From UBA6772 sp963933205 (GTDB lineage: Bacteria; Bacteroidota; Bacteroidia; Flavobacteriales; UBA7430): DNA of 17,562 nucleotides. A program made the position numbers and the translations under genes. Location: the NCBI GenBank assembly GCA_963933205.1, contig CAWVTK010000022.1:1-17562 (forward strand). Direction: 5' to 3'. Positions 6,347 through 13,908 of this stretch are shown piece after piece. Numbering within the stretch: the stretch's first letter is position 1; every line of letters starts with the position of its first letter. The notes beneath the pieces were generated by a model. That model made no database searches. It was not told the DNA's origin and worked only from the letters and a program-made list of their open reading frames with translations.

Positions 6347-8827
6347 TTAGAAATTTGAAGTTACCTTAAATGAAAATGTACGAGGCGAACCTATAGAACC
6401 TGGTCGAATTTGATATTCTCTATTTCCTGCATTTTCAATCAAGCATTGGAGGTTTAAAAATTTAGTGAAATCATACGAGAGTCTAAAATCTGCTATAAAG
6501 TCGCCCGAACTCAGCTGTTCTCTAGATTTTTTTATTCCCATATCATATATGTTCGCATCAGCGATCGTAAATATGTCTATAACTTCGGCATTGAAAGCAC
6601 CGCTTTCAAAAAGTTGATCTATGTTTTCCATAAACGAGTTGTAGTGTAAATGAGATCCGATCGTCCATTTTCCTCTTGTAATTCCCAAGTCTAATTTTGC
6701 TATATGACGGTACCTGTATTTTAATGTTTTACTTTCTGGGTTCGATGAGGTTGAATTGTAGGAGAGCAAACTTTCTTCTTCGGCAATTTGTTCGACTATA
6801 CCAACCAGACTTTGGTCAATTAATCCTTGGTCAATAAAATTTTGAACCAGGTCATCTAGTCTATCGTTGTAAGATCCGTAAATATTGTTTGGCTTTGTTG
6901 CAATTGGTACAGCGTAGGTATAACTCATTCTAGTATAAATATCCCATTTACCTATAGTTCCTTCGGAGAGTATAGATAAATCGAGCCCAGTAATTTTAGT
7001 TTGGCCAACATTAATAGGTTTAAATCCAACTCCCAGAGGGTTGCGTCTAGTAGAGTCTCCCCATAAACCATAACTGTACTCTACCATATCGTTGTAAAGC
7101 ATTTGAAAGGCTGCTACGTCGAAGTACGTTTTAAAAGAGTTGTTTAAAACCCATTTGTGCTTAAATCCAATTTCTGCGGTATAACCGGTTTCTGCTTTTA
7201 ATTCTGGATTCGAGAAAATGGCTATTTTTCCTGCATCTCTATATAAGAACAACTCGTACATCGATGGAAATCGGTACCCTTGTCCTATGGATGCTCTCAA
7301 GAAATTCCGATCGTTTATTTGGTAGTTTATCCCTCCTCTAAAAATGGGTTTACCTTCTCTTTTGTCTCTTACGTTGTAGGCCTCGTATCTAGCTCCAAGG
7401 CTGTATAAAAAAGGGCCTTTAGTACGATCGAATTGCGAAAAGATAGCGTAGTTGACACCATTTCGGTCGCTTTCAAAAAAATCGGACAATCCCACAAAAT
7501 AATTTACATTCATTCCTGAGGTCCACGTGTTGTTTTCAGAATATTTCTGGAATAAGTATTCAGAATATAGAGCAATGTAGTTGTTCAATTTCTCGTTACC
7601 GTCAGGATTAAAATTGGTTTGTAACAAACTCCCTTGTAAATTATGTTTTGTATTATTACGTGTGTTTAAGTAGGAAAGTTTTGGGTTTATGTTTAATTGA
7701 GCACTTTTAAAAACGGTAAACTTGTCTTCGCTAAAGGGAGAGTATCCTAAAGAATCGCTTAGGTATAAAAAGCCATCGGCTTCGTTAAATCTTAAATAGG
7801 ACGTATTTATCCCGTACTCAAAACCTTTTAACTTTTTAGAAACTACTTGGGTATTTAAAAACAAACGAATTCGATCGTTTCCTAAATGATGTATTCTTGG
7901 AACCGTATCGGTTTCTGTTTTTAAGGTATCTAAGAGTCCCTGAAATCCCTCGCTATTGTGTGCTTGAAACCCAAAACTGTAGCTTAAATTCTTTCGCTTT
8001 TGGCTGTGGCTAAAATTAACTCCATACTCATTGAGTCTTATGTTTGCCGGCCCCGACCAGTTTAAGGAGGCTCTTTTTGCTTTGTCGAAGTAGGTGTTGT
8101 AAGCTGAAATTGTAGTTTGTGGTTTCGAATTCGGTTTTTTACTCGTTATATTAATTACGCCGTTTAAAGCCGAAGAACCAAATAGAACGGACGATGCTCC
8201 TTTAATAATTTCGATACGCTCAATGTTTTCTGCTGGAATAAGTTCCCATTGTACAGCTCCTGTTGATGCGTTGGTTAAAGGCAAGCCATCTAGTAAAACT
8301 AAAACTCTAGAGCCGGCTCCATAACTCCAGCCACTTCCGCCTCGAATGTTAATTTGTCCATCAATAACATGAACCCCCGGAGCTTGTGCAATACTACGTT
8401 CTATATTGTAATTGTTTTGATAGTCGATGGTTTTACCCTTAATCAGATCCAAAGAAACACTAATATCTTCAAGTCTTTGTTCAAATTTCCCAGCACTTAA
8501 AACAACGGTTTCTAGCTGATCGTATTTTGTTTTAAGTCTCACCTCTAAATACTTAGGGCTGTTATTAGTTAAGCTTACGTTTAAGCTTTTTGTTTTAAAA
8601 GCTAGATGTTGAAAGATCAACTGGTGTGATCCTGCACTAAGGCTTAATTCAAAATACCCATCAAGGTTTGTAAAAGTACCTTTACCATTATCGTAAATAA
8701 TATGTACATTTGATATTGGTTCTTTACTATCCTGATTACTTAAGTGCCCAGAAACATTTACCTGTGCTAATGAGAGTAAGCTAGATAGTAATGAAAATAA
8801 AAGTAAATGAAAATGTAATCTTGGCAT
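6347..8827 (-). CDS. TonB-dependent outer-membrane receptor (first of a tandem pair)
   Basis: The chosen start, ATG at 8827, gives 826 residues beginning with a normal signal peptide (MPRLHFHLLLFSLLSSLLSL, cleavage after Ala21). The frame stays open upstream to 8932, but that part is antisense to the start of dprA and would bury the signal peptide. Domains are a CarboxypepD_reg-like segment (about 23-110), a plug (about 115-235, with SRVLVLLDGLPL and IEIIKGASSVLFGSSALNGV) and a barrel ending in Phe (KVTSNF). Compared with its downstream paralogue it carries two additions in the C-terminal third: a stretch of about 25 acidic, probably helical residues (around NFIDQGLIDQSLVGIVEQIA), and about 15-20 residues near DIFTIADANIYDM. 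These probably change a loop, and so perhaps the ligand. It heads the four-gene operon, behind a good promoter at 8878-8846. Confidence 0.92.
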   Translation of the reverse strand: MPRLHFHLLLFSLLSSLLSLAQVNVSGHLSNQDSKEPISNVHIIYDNGKGTFTNLDGYFELSLSAGSHQLIFQHLAFKTKSLNVSLTNNSPKYLEVRLKTKYDQLETVVLSAGKFEQRLEDISVSLDLIKGKTIDYQNNYNIERSIAQAPGVHVIDGQINIRGGSGWSYGAGSRVLVLLDGLPLTNASTGAVQWELIPAENIERIEIIKGASSVLFGSSALNGVINITSKKPNSKPQTTISAYNTYFDKAKRASLNWSGPANIRLNEYGVNFSHSQKRKNLSYSFGFQAHNSEGFQGLLDTLKTETDTVPRIHHLGNDRIRLFLNTQVVSKKLKGFEYGINTSYLRFNEADGFLYLSDSLGYSPFSEDKFTVFKSAQLNINPKLSYLNTRNNTKHNLQGSLLQTNFNPDGNEKLNNYIALYSEYLFQKYSENNTWTSGMNVNYFVGLSDFFESDRNGVNYAIFSQFDRTKGPFLYSLGARYEAYNVRDKREGKPIFRGGINYQINDRNFLRASIGQGYRFPSMYELFLYRDAGKIAIFSNPELKAETGYTAEIGFKHKWVLNNSFKTYFDVAAFQMLYNDMVEYSYGLWGDSTRRNPLGVGFKPINVGQTKITGLDLSILSEGTIGKWDIYTRMSYTYAVPIATKPNNIYGSYNDRLDDLVQNFIDQGLIDQSLVGIVEQIAEEESLLSYNSTSSNPESKTLKYRYRHIAKLDLGITRGKWTIGSHLHYNSFMENIDQLFESGAFNAEVIDIFTIADANIYDMGIKKSREQLSSGDFIADFRLSYDFTKFLNLQCLIENAGNREYQIRPGSIGSPRTFSFKVTSNF

Positions 8828-8845
8828 GTATTTAATGTTATTCTC

Positions 8846-8878
8846 CAAAAATAGGTTTTTCTTGTATGAATTTAGCAA
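8846..8878 (-). promoter_or_regulatory. Promoter of the TonB receptor-kdsB-SPOR operon
   Basis: Read on the minus strand, TTG at 8878-8876 and TATTTTTG at 8853-8846 are separated by 22 bases, matching the Bacteroidota pattern TTG...TAnnTTTG with an exact -7 box. Transcription would start near 8841, about 14 bases before the ATG at 8827. The site overlaps the first codons of the divergent dprA gene. Confidence 0.7.
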
Positions 8879-9969
8879 AAATGTATCAAATAGCGCTAAC
8901 CTTGCTTCCGAAGGTTGGAGATGTTTCGGCAAAAAAACTCATTGCATATTGTGGTGGAGCCGAAGCTGTATTTAAAGAGCCCAAAAAAAACTTATTACTT
9001 ATACCAGGTATAGGGAGCGTTATAGCTAATTCCATAGTCTCTCAAGATTTACTTTCTGTGGCAGAGTTTGAGATGACCTTTATGGATCAAAATAACATAA
9101 AACCTATTTATTTTTTAGACGATGATTATTCTTTTCGCTTAAAACAATGTGGGGATGCTCCAATTTTACTTTATACCCAAGGTACTATCGACTTAAATGC
9201 CAAAAAGATCATCAGCATCGTAGGAACACGAAGAGCAACCGATTATGGCAAACATTCAACAGAGCGTTTAATAGAGGGTCTTAGCGATTTTGACGATGTA
9301 TTAGTTGTGAGTGGTTTGGCTTACGGTATTGATATTGCCGCCCATAAAGCATGCTTAAAATACAATGTGCCTACCTTAGCAGTATTAGCGCACGGGTTGG
9401 ATAGAATATACCCTCAACTTCATTCTCAAGTTTCAAAAGAAATTCAGAAACAAGGGGGCTTAATTTCCGATTTTATGAGTGGTACTCCTCCAAATAGAGA
9501 AAATTTTCCGAAACGAAATAGAATAATTGCTGGTTTAGCAGACGCTACTTTAGTTGTAGAAGCTCGTAAGAAAGGGGGCGCATTAATTACAGCCGATATT
9601 GCCAATTCTTACAGTAGAGATGTGTTTGCTGTGCCCGGTAGAGTAGGCGATAAGAATTCTGAAGGCTGCAATAATTTAATTCGAAGGAACCAAGCTGCCT
9701 TGGTTCAATCTTCCGTAGATATAGGGTACTTAATGAATTGGGATAAAGAGGTTCCGAAGAATGAAGGTAAGCAAGTATCACTATTTTTAGATTTGGATAA
9801 AGACGAGCAAGAGGTAATGGGTATTTTAGCCAGTAAAGAAAAGTTAAATTTAGACCTGATTGCCTTGCATGCAAAACTAAGCATTCCGAGAATCATGCAA
9901 GTATTATTACAATTAGAGCTTAAAGGCTTCGTAAGAACCCTTCCTGGAAATCTTTATGCAAAGACATAG
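8866..9969 (+). CDS. dprA: DNA-processing protein DprA
   Basis: DprA binds incoming single-stranded DNA during natural transformation and loads RecA on it. The 367-residue protein has an N-terminal helix-hairpin-helix-like segment (about 10-60, with LLLIPGIGSVIANSI). The Rossmann-like core carries all the usual motifs: GTRRATDYG (120-128), SGLAYGID (149-156), HGLDRIYP (176-183), FPKRNRIIAGL (214-224), EARKKGGALITA (232-243) and FAVPGR (254-259). A small winged-helix-like domain ends the protein (about 310-365). The ATG at 8866 gives MNLAKMYQIA; an in-frame ATG at 8881 is almost as likely. The upstream gap to the divergent receptor gene is only 38-53 bp, and I find no strong plus-strand promoter in it. 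The best box is TAGGTTTT at 8852-8859. Confidence 0.95.
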   Translation: MNLAKMYQIALTLLPKVGDVSAKKLIAYCGGAEAVFKEPKKNLLLIPGIGSVIANSIVSQDLLSVAEFEMTFMDQNNIKPIYFLDDDYSFRLKQCGDAPILLYTQGTIDLNAKKIISIVGTRRATDYGKHSTERLIEGLSDFDDVLVVSGLAYGIDIAAHKACLKYNVPTLAVLAHGLDRIYPQLHSQVSKEIQKQGGLISDFMSGTPPNRENFPKRNRIIAGLADATLVVEARKKGGALITADIANSYSRDVFAVPGRVGDKNSEGCNNLIRRNQAALVQSSVDIGYLMNWDKEVPKNEGKQVSLFLDLDKDEQEVMGILASKEKLNLDLIALHAKLSIPRIMQVLLQLELKGFVRTLPGNLYAKT

Positions 9970-9980
9970 AATTTCAATTT

Positions 9981-10046
9981 AACGTAAAATGTACACTTTT
10001 AGAAACTAATTTTTTTGATTGTACTAAAAGAAAAAAGCTTTACGTT
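9981..10046. repeat. Nested inverted repeats over the gdhA promoter
   Basis: Two perfect arm pairs share one centre. The outer arms are AACGTAAA (9981-9988) and TTTACGTT (10039-10046); the inner arms are CTTTTAG (9996-10002) and CTAAAAG (10024-10030). The right outer arm overlaps the -7 box and the inner pair brackets the -33 region. This could be an operator or a cruciform-prone dyad; there is no T-run to make it a dprA terminator. Confidence 0.45.
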
Positions 10047-10048
10047 TG
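10019..10048 (+). promoter_or_regulatory. Promoter of gdhA
   Basis: TTG at 10019-10021 and an exact TACGTTTG at 10041-10048 are separated by 19 bases, the ideal Bacteroidota arrangement. A second TTG at 10015-10017 gives 23. The start of transcription should lie near 10053, leaving a leader of about 25 bases before the gdhA ATG. Confidence 0.75.
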
Positions 10049-10077
10049 CATAATAATCACTATTAAAAATCACCGCG

Positions 10078-11424
10078 ATGCAGGCAAAAATTAACGCTTT
10101 TGTAGAAAGTGTAAAAGTACGAAATGGTAATGAGCCAGAGTTTATTCAAGCCGTTACAGAGGTAGCTGAAACAGTAATTCCATTTATTGAAAAAAACCCA
10201 AAGTACAGCAATGCAATGTTGTTAGAACGTATGGTTGAGCCGGAACGTGTTATAATGTTTCGTGTACCTTGGTTAGATGACAAGGGTTCAATTCAAGTAA
10301 ATAGAGGATTTCGTATAGAAATGAACAGTGCAATTGGACCTTATAAAGGCGGTTTGCGTTTTCATCCTTCAGTTAATTTAGGAATCCTAAAATTTTTAGC
10401 TTTCGAGCAAGTATTTAAAAACAGCCTTACTACATTGCCAATGGGTGGTGGTAAAGGTGGTGCAGATTTTAACCCTAAAGGGAAGTCTGACAATGAAGTA
10501 ATGCGTTTTTGCCAGAGTTTTATGTCTGAACTGTTTAGACATATTGGACCAAATACCGACGTTCCTGCTGGAGATATTGGAGTTGGTGGACGCGAAATCG
10601 GATTTATGTTCGGTCAATACAAGCGATTAAGAAATGAATTTACTGGAGTTCTTACCGGTAAAGGAGCTTCTTGGGGTGGCTCATTAATCCGCCCAGAAGC
10701 AACAGGCTACGGATGTGTATATTTTGCAGATGAAATGCTGAAAAATAAATCGGAGTCTTTTAAAGGGAAAACCGTAGCCATATCGGGCTCTGGAAACGTA
10801 GCTCAGTATGCATTAGAAAAAGTTCTACATCTAGGTGGTACGGTTCTCACGGTATCCGATTCTGGAGGTTTCTTGTATGCTGCAGATGGATTTCAAACCG
10901 ATAAATTAAAGTTCCTTATGGAACTGAAAAATGTTCGAAGAGGTCGTTTAAAAGAGATGGCAGAAGCCTTTGATGATGTTCAATATTTTGAAGGTCAAAG
11001 AGCTTGGAACCTACCTGTAAATGTAGATATTGCCTTGCCATGTGCAACTCAAAACGAGTTGAATAAGGAGGATGCATTGCTTTTAGTAAGCAAAGGATTG
11101 AAATTAGTTGCCGAGGGCGCTAATATGCCTTCTACTCCAGAAGCCATCGAAGTTTTTAGCGAATCTGGAATTGCCTTTGCACCAGGAAAAGCATCGAATG
11201 CTGGGGGTGTAGCTGTTTCTGGATTAGAAATGTCTCAAAACTCTTTACGTTACAATTGGTCGCGAGAAGAAGTAGACGAAAAGCTAAAGAAAATTATGAA
11301 AGACATACATCAAGCATGTGTTGAATATGGAACTACCGAAAATAATGTAGATTACGTTAAAGGTGCAAACATTGCAGGCTTTGTAAAAGTGGCCAATGCT
11401 ATGTTAGATCAAGGTGTAGTTTAA
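10078..11424 (+). CDS. gdhA: Glutamate dehydrogenase, hexameric, probably NADP-specific
   Basis: The enzyme interconverts 2-oxoglutarate plus ammonium and glutamate in the cytoplasm, linking carbon and nitrogen metabolism. The 448-residue length is typical of the small hexameric class. The substrate domain shows GPYKGGLRFHP (Lys90), the catalytic lysine in PMGGGKGG (Lys126) and the proton-transfer Asp166 in PAGDIGVG. The coenzyme domain carries SGSGNVA (236-242) after strand VAIS, followed by TVSDSGG (258-264), similar to NADP-type members; coenzyme choice is inferred. The C-terminal part has EGANMPSTPEA and APGKASNAGGVAVSG. It is a single-gene unit: a strong promoter lies upstream and a strong hairpin terminator sits 17 bp after the stop. 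The neighbours dprA and rho have no related function. Confidence 0.96.
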   Translation: MQAKINAFVESVKVRNGNEPEFIQAVTEVAETVIPFIEKNPKYSNAMLLERMVEPERVIMFRVPWLDDKGSIQVNRGFRIEMNSAIGPYKGGLRFHPSVNLGILKFLAFEQVFKNSLTTLPMGGGKGGADFNPKGKSDNEVMRFCQSFMSELFRHIGPNTDVPAGDIGVGGREIGFMFGQYKRLRNEFTGVLTGKGASWGGSLIRPEATGYGCVYFADEMLKNKSESFKGKTVAISGSGNVAQYALEKVLHLGGTVLTVSDSGGFLYAADGFQTDKLKFLMELKNVRRGRLKEMAEAFDDVQYFEGQRAWNLPVNVDIALPCATQNELNKEDALLLVSKGLKLVAEGANMPSTPEAIEVFSESGIAFAPGKASNAGGVAVSGLEMSQNSLRYNWSREEVDEKLKKIMKDIHQACVEYGTTENNVDYVKGANIAGFVKVANAMLDQGVV

Positions 11425-11441
11425 TTCCTAAGATTACCACA

Positions 11442-11471
11442 AAAAAAAGCTTCCATTTGGAAGCTTTTTTT
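11442..11471. terminator. Strong bidirectional terminator between gdhA and rho
   Basis: Thirteen pairs form between 11442-11454 (seven A then GCTTCC) and 11459-11471 (GGAAGC then seven T), with loop ATTT. The A-run and T-run mirror each other, so it can act as an intrinsic terminator in both directions. It lies 17 bp after the gdhA stop and 62 bp beyond the rho stop, suiting the convergent pair. Confidence 0.85.
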
Positions 11472-11486
11472 ATGAAATTTAAAATA

Positions 11487-11515
11487 CAAAGCCTTTATCT
11501 CAGATAAAGACTTTG
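11487..11515. terminator. Second hairpin downstream of rho
   Basis: CAAAG (11487-11491) pairs with CTTTG (11511-11515). Inside, CTTTATC (11493-11499) pairs with GATAAAG (11503-11509) around loop TCA. Read on the minus strand the stem is followed by TATTTTAAATTT, a modest T-rich tail, so it may be a first terminator for rho ahead of the stronger hairpin at 11442-11471. Confidence 0.45.
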
Positions 11516-11532
11516 TTAATGAAATAAGAATT

Positions 11533-13272
11533 TTAGCTGTTCATAGAGACTAAAAATTCTGCATTGTTTTCTGTTCTTCTAATTCTATCTTTTAAGAATT
11601 CCATCGCTTCTAATGGAGTCATGTCGGCTAAGTGCTTTCTCATAATCCACATGCGTTGTAACTCTTCCTTACCCATTAGTAAATCTTCTCTACGCGTACT
11701 CGAGTTTACTAAATCAATAGCGGGGTAAATTCGTTTGTTAGCTATTTTTCTATCCAATTGCATCTCCATATTACCTGTACCTTTAAATTCTTCAAAGATA
11801 ACTTCGTCCATTTTAGAGCCGGTTTCTACAAGAGCAGTCGCAATAATGGTAAGCGAGCCTCCATTTTCTATGTTTCTAGCCGCACCAAAGAAACGTTTTG
11901 GTTTGTGCAATGCATTAGCATCTATACCACCAGAAAGTACTTTTCCTGAGGCTGGTGCAACCGTGTTGTATGCTCTTGCTAAACGTGTTATCGAATCTAA
12001 TAAGATAACTACATCGTGTCCGCATTCTACCATTCTTTTGGCTTTTTCTAACACAATGTTGGCAACTTTCACATGTCTTTCTGCAGGTTCGTCAAAAGTA
12101 GAAGATACTACTTCTGCATTAACCGTTCTGGCCATATCGGTCACTTCTTCAGGACGTTCGTCAATTAGAAGTACAATCATATAAACCTCAGGATGGTTTT
12201 TTGCTATAGAATTAGCAACCTCTTTTAAAAGCACCGTTTTACCTGTTTTGGGTTGCGCTACTATTAGCCCACGCTGCCCTTTTCCTATTGGAGAAAATAA
12301 ATCGATAATTCTGGCTGCAGTTCCAGCTTTACTGTCTGCTAAATTAAATTTTTCGTCCGGAAACAGGGGTGTTAAATGCTCAAATGCAACACGATCTCTA
12401 ACATAGCTAGGATCTCTCCCATTAATCTTTTCTATGCTGGTTAAGGGAAAGTATTTTTCACCCTCTTTTGGAGGACGAACAATTCCTTTAACGCTGTCTC
12501 CAGTTCTTAAACCAAACAGTTTGATTTGAGAATGGGAAACGTATACATCATCTGGCGAACTCAGGTAGTTGTAATCCGAAGAACGTAAAAAACCATAACC
12601 ATCAGGCATAAGTTCTAAAACCCCCTTACTTGTAACAATTCCTTCAAATTCGTATTCAACAGTTTTCTTATCGATTTTACGATTTTGTGGAGTCTTTGGT
12701 AGCGCTTTAATTTGTGTTGGCTGAGCTTTAACAGGCTCAACTTGTGATTTTATCGGTTTTGCAAGCTCCGTTGCTTCTTCTTCTTTTTTAGGCGCAGAAA
12801 TAGCTTGCTTAAGCTCATTAGATCTTTGTTCTGCCTTTTTTATACGATCCAATTGCGATTCTTGTTTTCTTCTTGCTCGAAGAGGTCTGCTTTTTGGATT
12901 AGGCTTGTCTGGATTAAGTCTAGCCTCCAAGGTTTTTGGTGTCGGTTTCGTTTTTCCATCGTCCTCCGGCATTTCCTCTTCCTGCTGCTTAGCCTCGTTG
13001 TTGACTTCCTCTTTAACAAGCTCTGGTGTTGAAGGTTCAATCTTTTTCTTTACTGCTTTTTTAACCTTAGGCTTATCAACTTTTTCTTTTTTAATTACCT
13101 TAGGTTTTTCTAGTGCCACTTGTGTTGTTTTAGGGCTTATGGCTTGTACATCTAATATTTGATAGATCAAGTCCATTTTTTTTAAAGCTCTAAACTTAGG
13201 TACATTTAATTCCTTTGCAATACCTTGCAATTCAGGAAGAAGTTTACCTTTTAATTCTAAAATGTCGTACAT
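11533..13272 (-). CDS. rho: Transcription termination factor Rho with long charged insertion
   Basis: Rho is the hexameric RNA-dependent ATPase that ends transcription of untranslated RNA. At 579 residues it is about 160 longer than the E. coli protein. Residues 1-43 form the Rho_N helical domain. Residues 45-205 are a low-complexity insertion rich in Lys, Pro, Glu and Gln, predicted to be disordered. The RNA-binding cold-shock domain follows (206-285, with GVLELMPDGYGFLR). The ATPase carries the P-loop AQPKTGKT (339-346), DERPEEVTDM (371-380), the Walker B strand VVILLDSITR (421-430), the Q-loop region GKVLSGGIDANALHKPKRFF (443-462) and the R-loop region LDRKIANKRIYP (506-517). All core motifs are intact. 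Long disordered Rho insertions are common in Bacteroidota, and in a Bacteroides species one is reported to drive condensate formation. The gene is divergent from DUF4293 and convergent with gdhA. Confidence 0.97.
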   Translation of the reverse strand: MYDILELKGKLLPELQGIAKELNVPKFRALKKMDLIYQILDVQAISPKTTQVALEKPKVIKKEKVDKPKVKKAVKKKIEPSTPELVKEEVNNEAKQQEEEMPEDDGKTKPTPKTLEARLNPDKPNPKSRPLRARRKQESQLDRIKKAEQRSNELKQAISAPKKEEEATELAKPIKSQVEPVKAQPTQIKALPKTPQNRKIDKKTVEYEFEGIVTSKGVLELMPDGYGFLRSSDYNYLSSPDDVYVSHSQIKLFGLRTGDSVKGIVRPPKEGEKYFPLTSIEKINGRDPSYVRDRVAFEHLTPLFPDEKFNLADSKAGTAARIIDLFSPIGKGQRGLIVAQPKTGKTVLLKEVANSIAKNHPEVYMIVLLIDERPEEVTDMARTVNAEVVSSTFDEPAERHVKVANIVLEKAKRMVECGHDVVILLDSITRLARAYNTVAPASGKVLSGGIDANALHKPKRFFGAARNIENGGSLTIIATALVETGSKMDEVIFEEFKGTGNMEMQLDRKIANKRIYPAIDLVNSSTRREDLLMGKEELQRMWIMRKHLADMTPLEAMEFLKDRIRRTENNAEFLVSMNS

Positions 13273-13339
13273 AAATGTTGTTGGTACAATGTGAGTCGAA
13301 GTTGACTTTTGTTCGAAATGTTGTTTTGTGATTTTGTTT

Positions 13340-13372
13340 CAAATGTGCCTGAAACAAGGATTTGTTATGCAA
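13340..13372 (-). promoter_or_regulatory. Possible rho promoter
   Basis: On the minus strand TTG (13372-13370) and CACATTTG (13347-13340) are 22 bases apart. The -7 box has one mismatch to TAnnTTTG. It would give a leader of about 60 bases that is rich in A and C and poor in G (AACAAAA, CAAAACAACA, CCAACAACA). Such unstructured RNA could bind Rho itself for autoregulation, as rho is autoregulated in other bacteria; that part is inference. Confidence 0.35.
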
Positions 13373-13472
13373 TGATACGAATTATTACTTGAAATTTAAA
13401 ATTGAAGATTAAAACTTTGTTTTCGAGCTAATTTATAGTTTTACCCAAAAGTGTAATTTAGCCTAAATTTAG

Positions 13473-13502
13473 TTGAGCTGAGCGTATAAATTATTATTTT
13501 TG
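13473..13502 (+). promoter_or_regulatory. Promoter of the DUF4293 gene
   Basis: TTG at 13473-13475 and an exact TATTTTTG at 13495-13502 are spaced by 19 bases. The ATG is at 13513, so transcription would begin only about 3-6 bases before the start codon, making the message nearly leaderless. Confidence 0.7.
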
Positions 13503-13512
13503 GAAAAAAAAG

Positions 13513-13908
13513 ATGATTCAAAGAATTCAATCGATCTACTTATTACTAGGCTCTATAGCATTTGCGCTTGTTTCTTTTAAAATTCCATTTTGGTCTTTTA
13601 ACAAAGAACTCATTAGCACTCAAAACGATTCAAAGATGTTTGCTTTAACTTGTTCAGCTTGTTTACTTTCTCTAGTCACTATTTTTCTATTTAAGAATAG
13701 AACATGGCAATTGAAATTAATAAAATTAGCGGTAATTATAGAGTTTGTTATTGGTGTTCGTGCTTTTATGCTGTTTAAAGAGTTTCATTTTTCTACCACC
13801 AACAGTACATTATTCTTACTAGGTTTTACTCTTATTGTCTTATTTTTAGCGTACAAAGGCGTTAAAAAAGACGACGATCTTGTAAGATCTGTAGACCGTA
13901 TTCGCTAG
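13513..13908 (+). CDS. DUF4293 family four-helix membrane protein
   Basis: The 131-residue protein opens with MIQRIQSIYLLLG and ends GVKKDDDLVRSVDRIR, both recognisable features of the Bacteroidota DUF4293 family; its function is unknown. Four membrane helices are evident at about 7-25, 42-60, 68-86 and 97-114, with short loops and a charged cytoplasmic tail. Members that I recall are somewhat longer, so the first loop here looks short. It is divergent from rho, 240 bp apart, and I recall this pairing from other Bacteroidota genomes. Its stop TAG overlaps the stop of the converging phosphoesterase gene in the shared tetramer CTAG (13905-13908). Confidence 0.88.
   Translation: MIQRIQSIYLLLGSIAFALVSFKIPFWSFNKELISTQNDSKMFALTCSACLLSLVTIFLFKNRTWQLKLIKLAVIIEFVIGVRAFMLFKEFHFSTTNSTLFLLGFTLIVLFLAYKGVKKDDDLVRSVDRIR

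Noticed and set aside
4018..8827. SusC/SusD glycan-uptake locus
   Set aside because: Both receptors are 770-830 residues, shorter than SusC, and neither SusD nor glycoside hydrolases are present.
8828..8932. 35-residue N-terminal extension of the first TonB receptor
   Set aside because: It is antisense to the dprA start, crosses the operon promoter and would place residues in front of a good signal peptide.
11735..12184. 149-codon plus-strand frame inside rho
   Set aside because: It is the antisense shadow of the conserved Rho ATPase domain; it has no promoter and no recognisable product.
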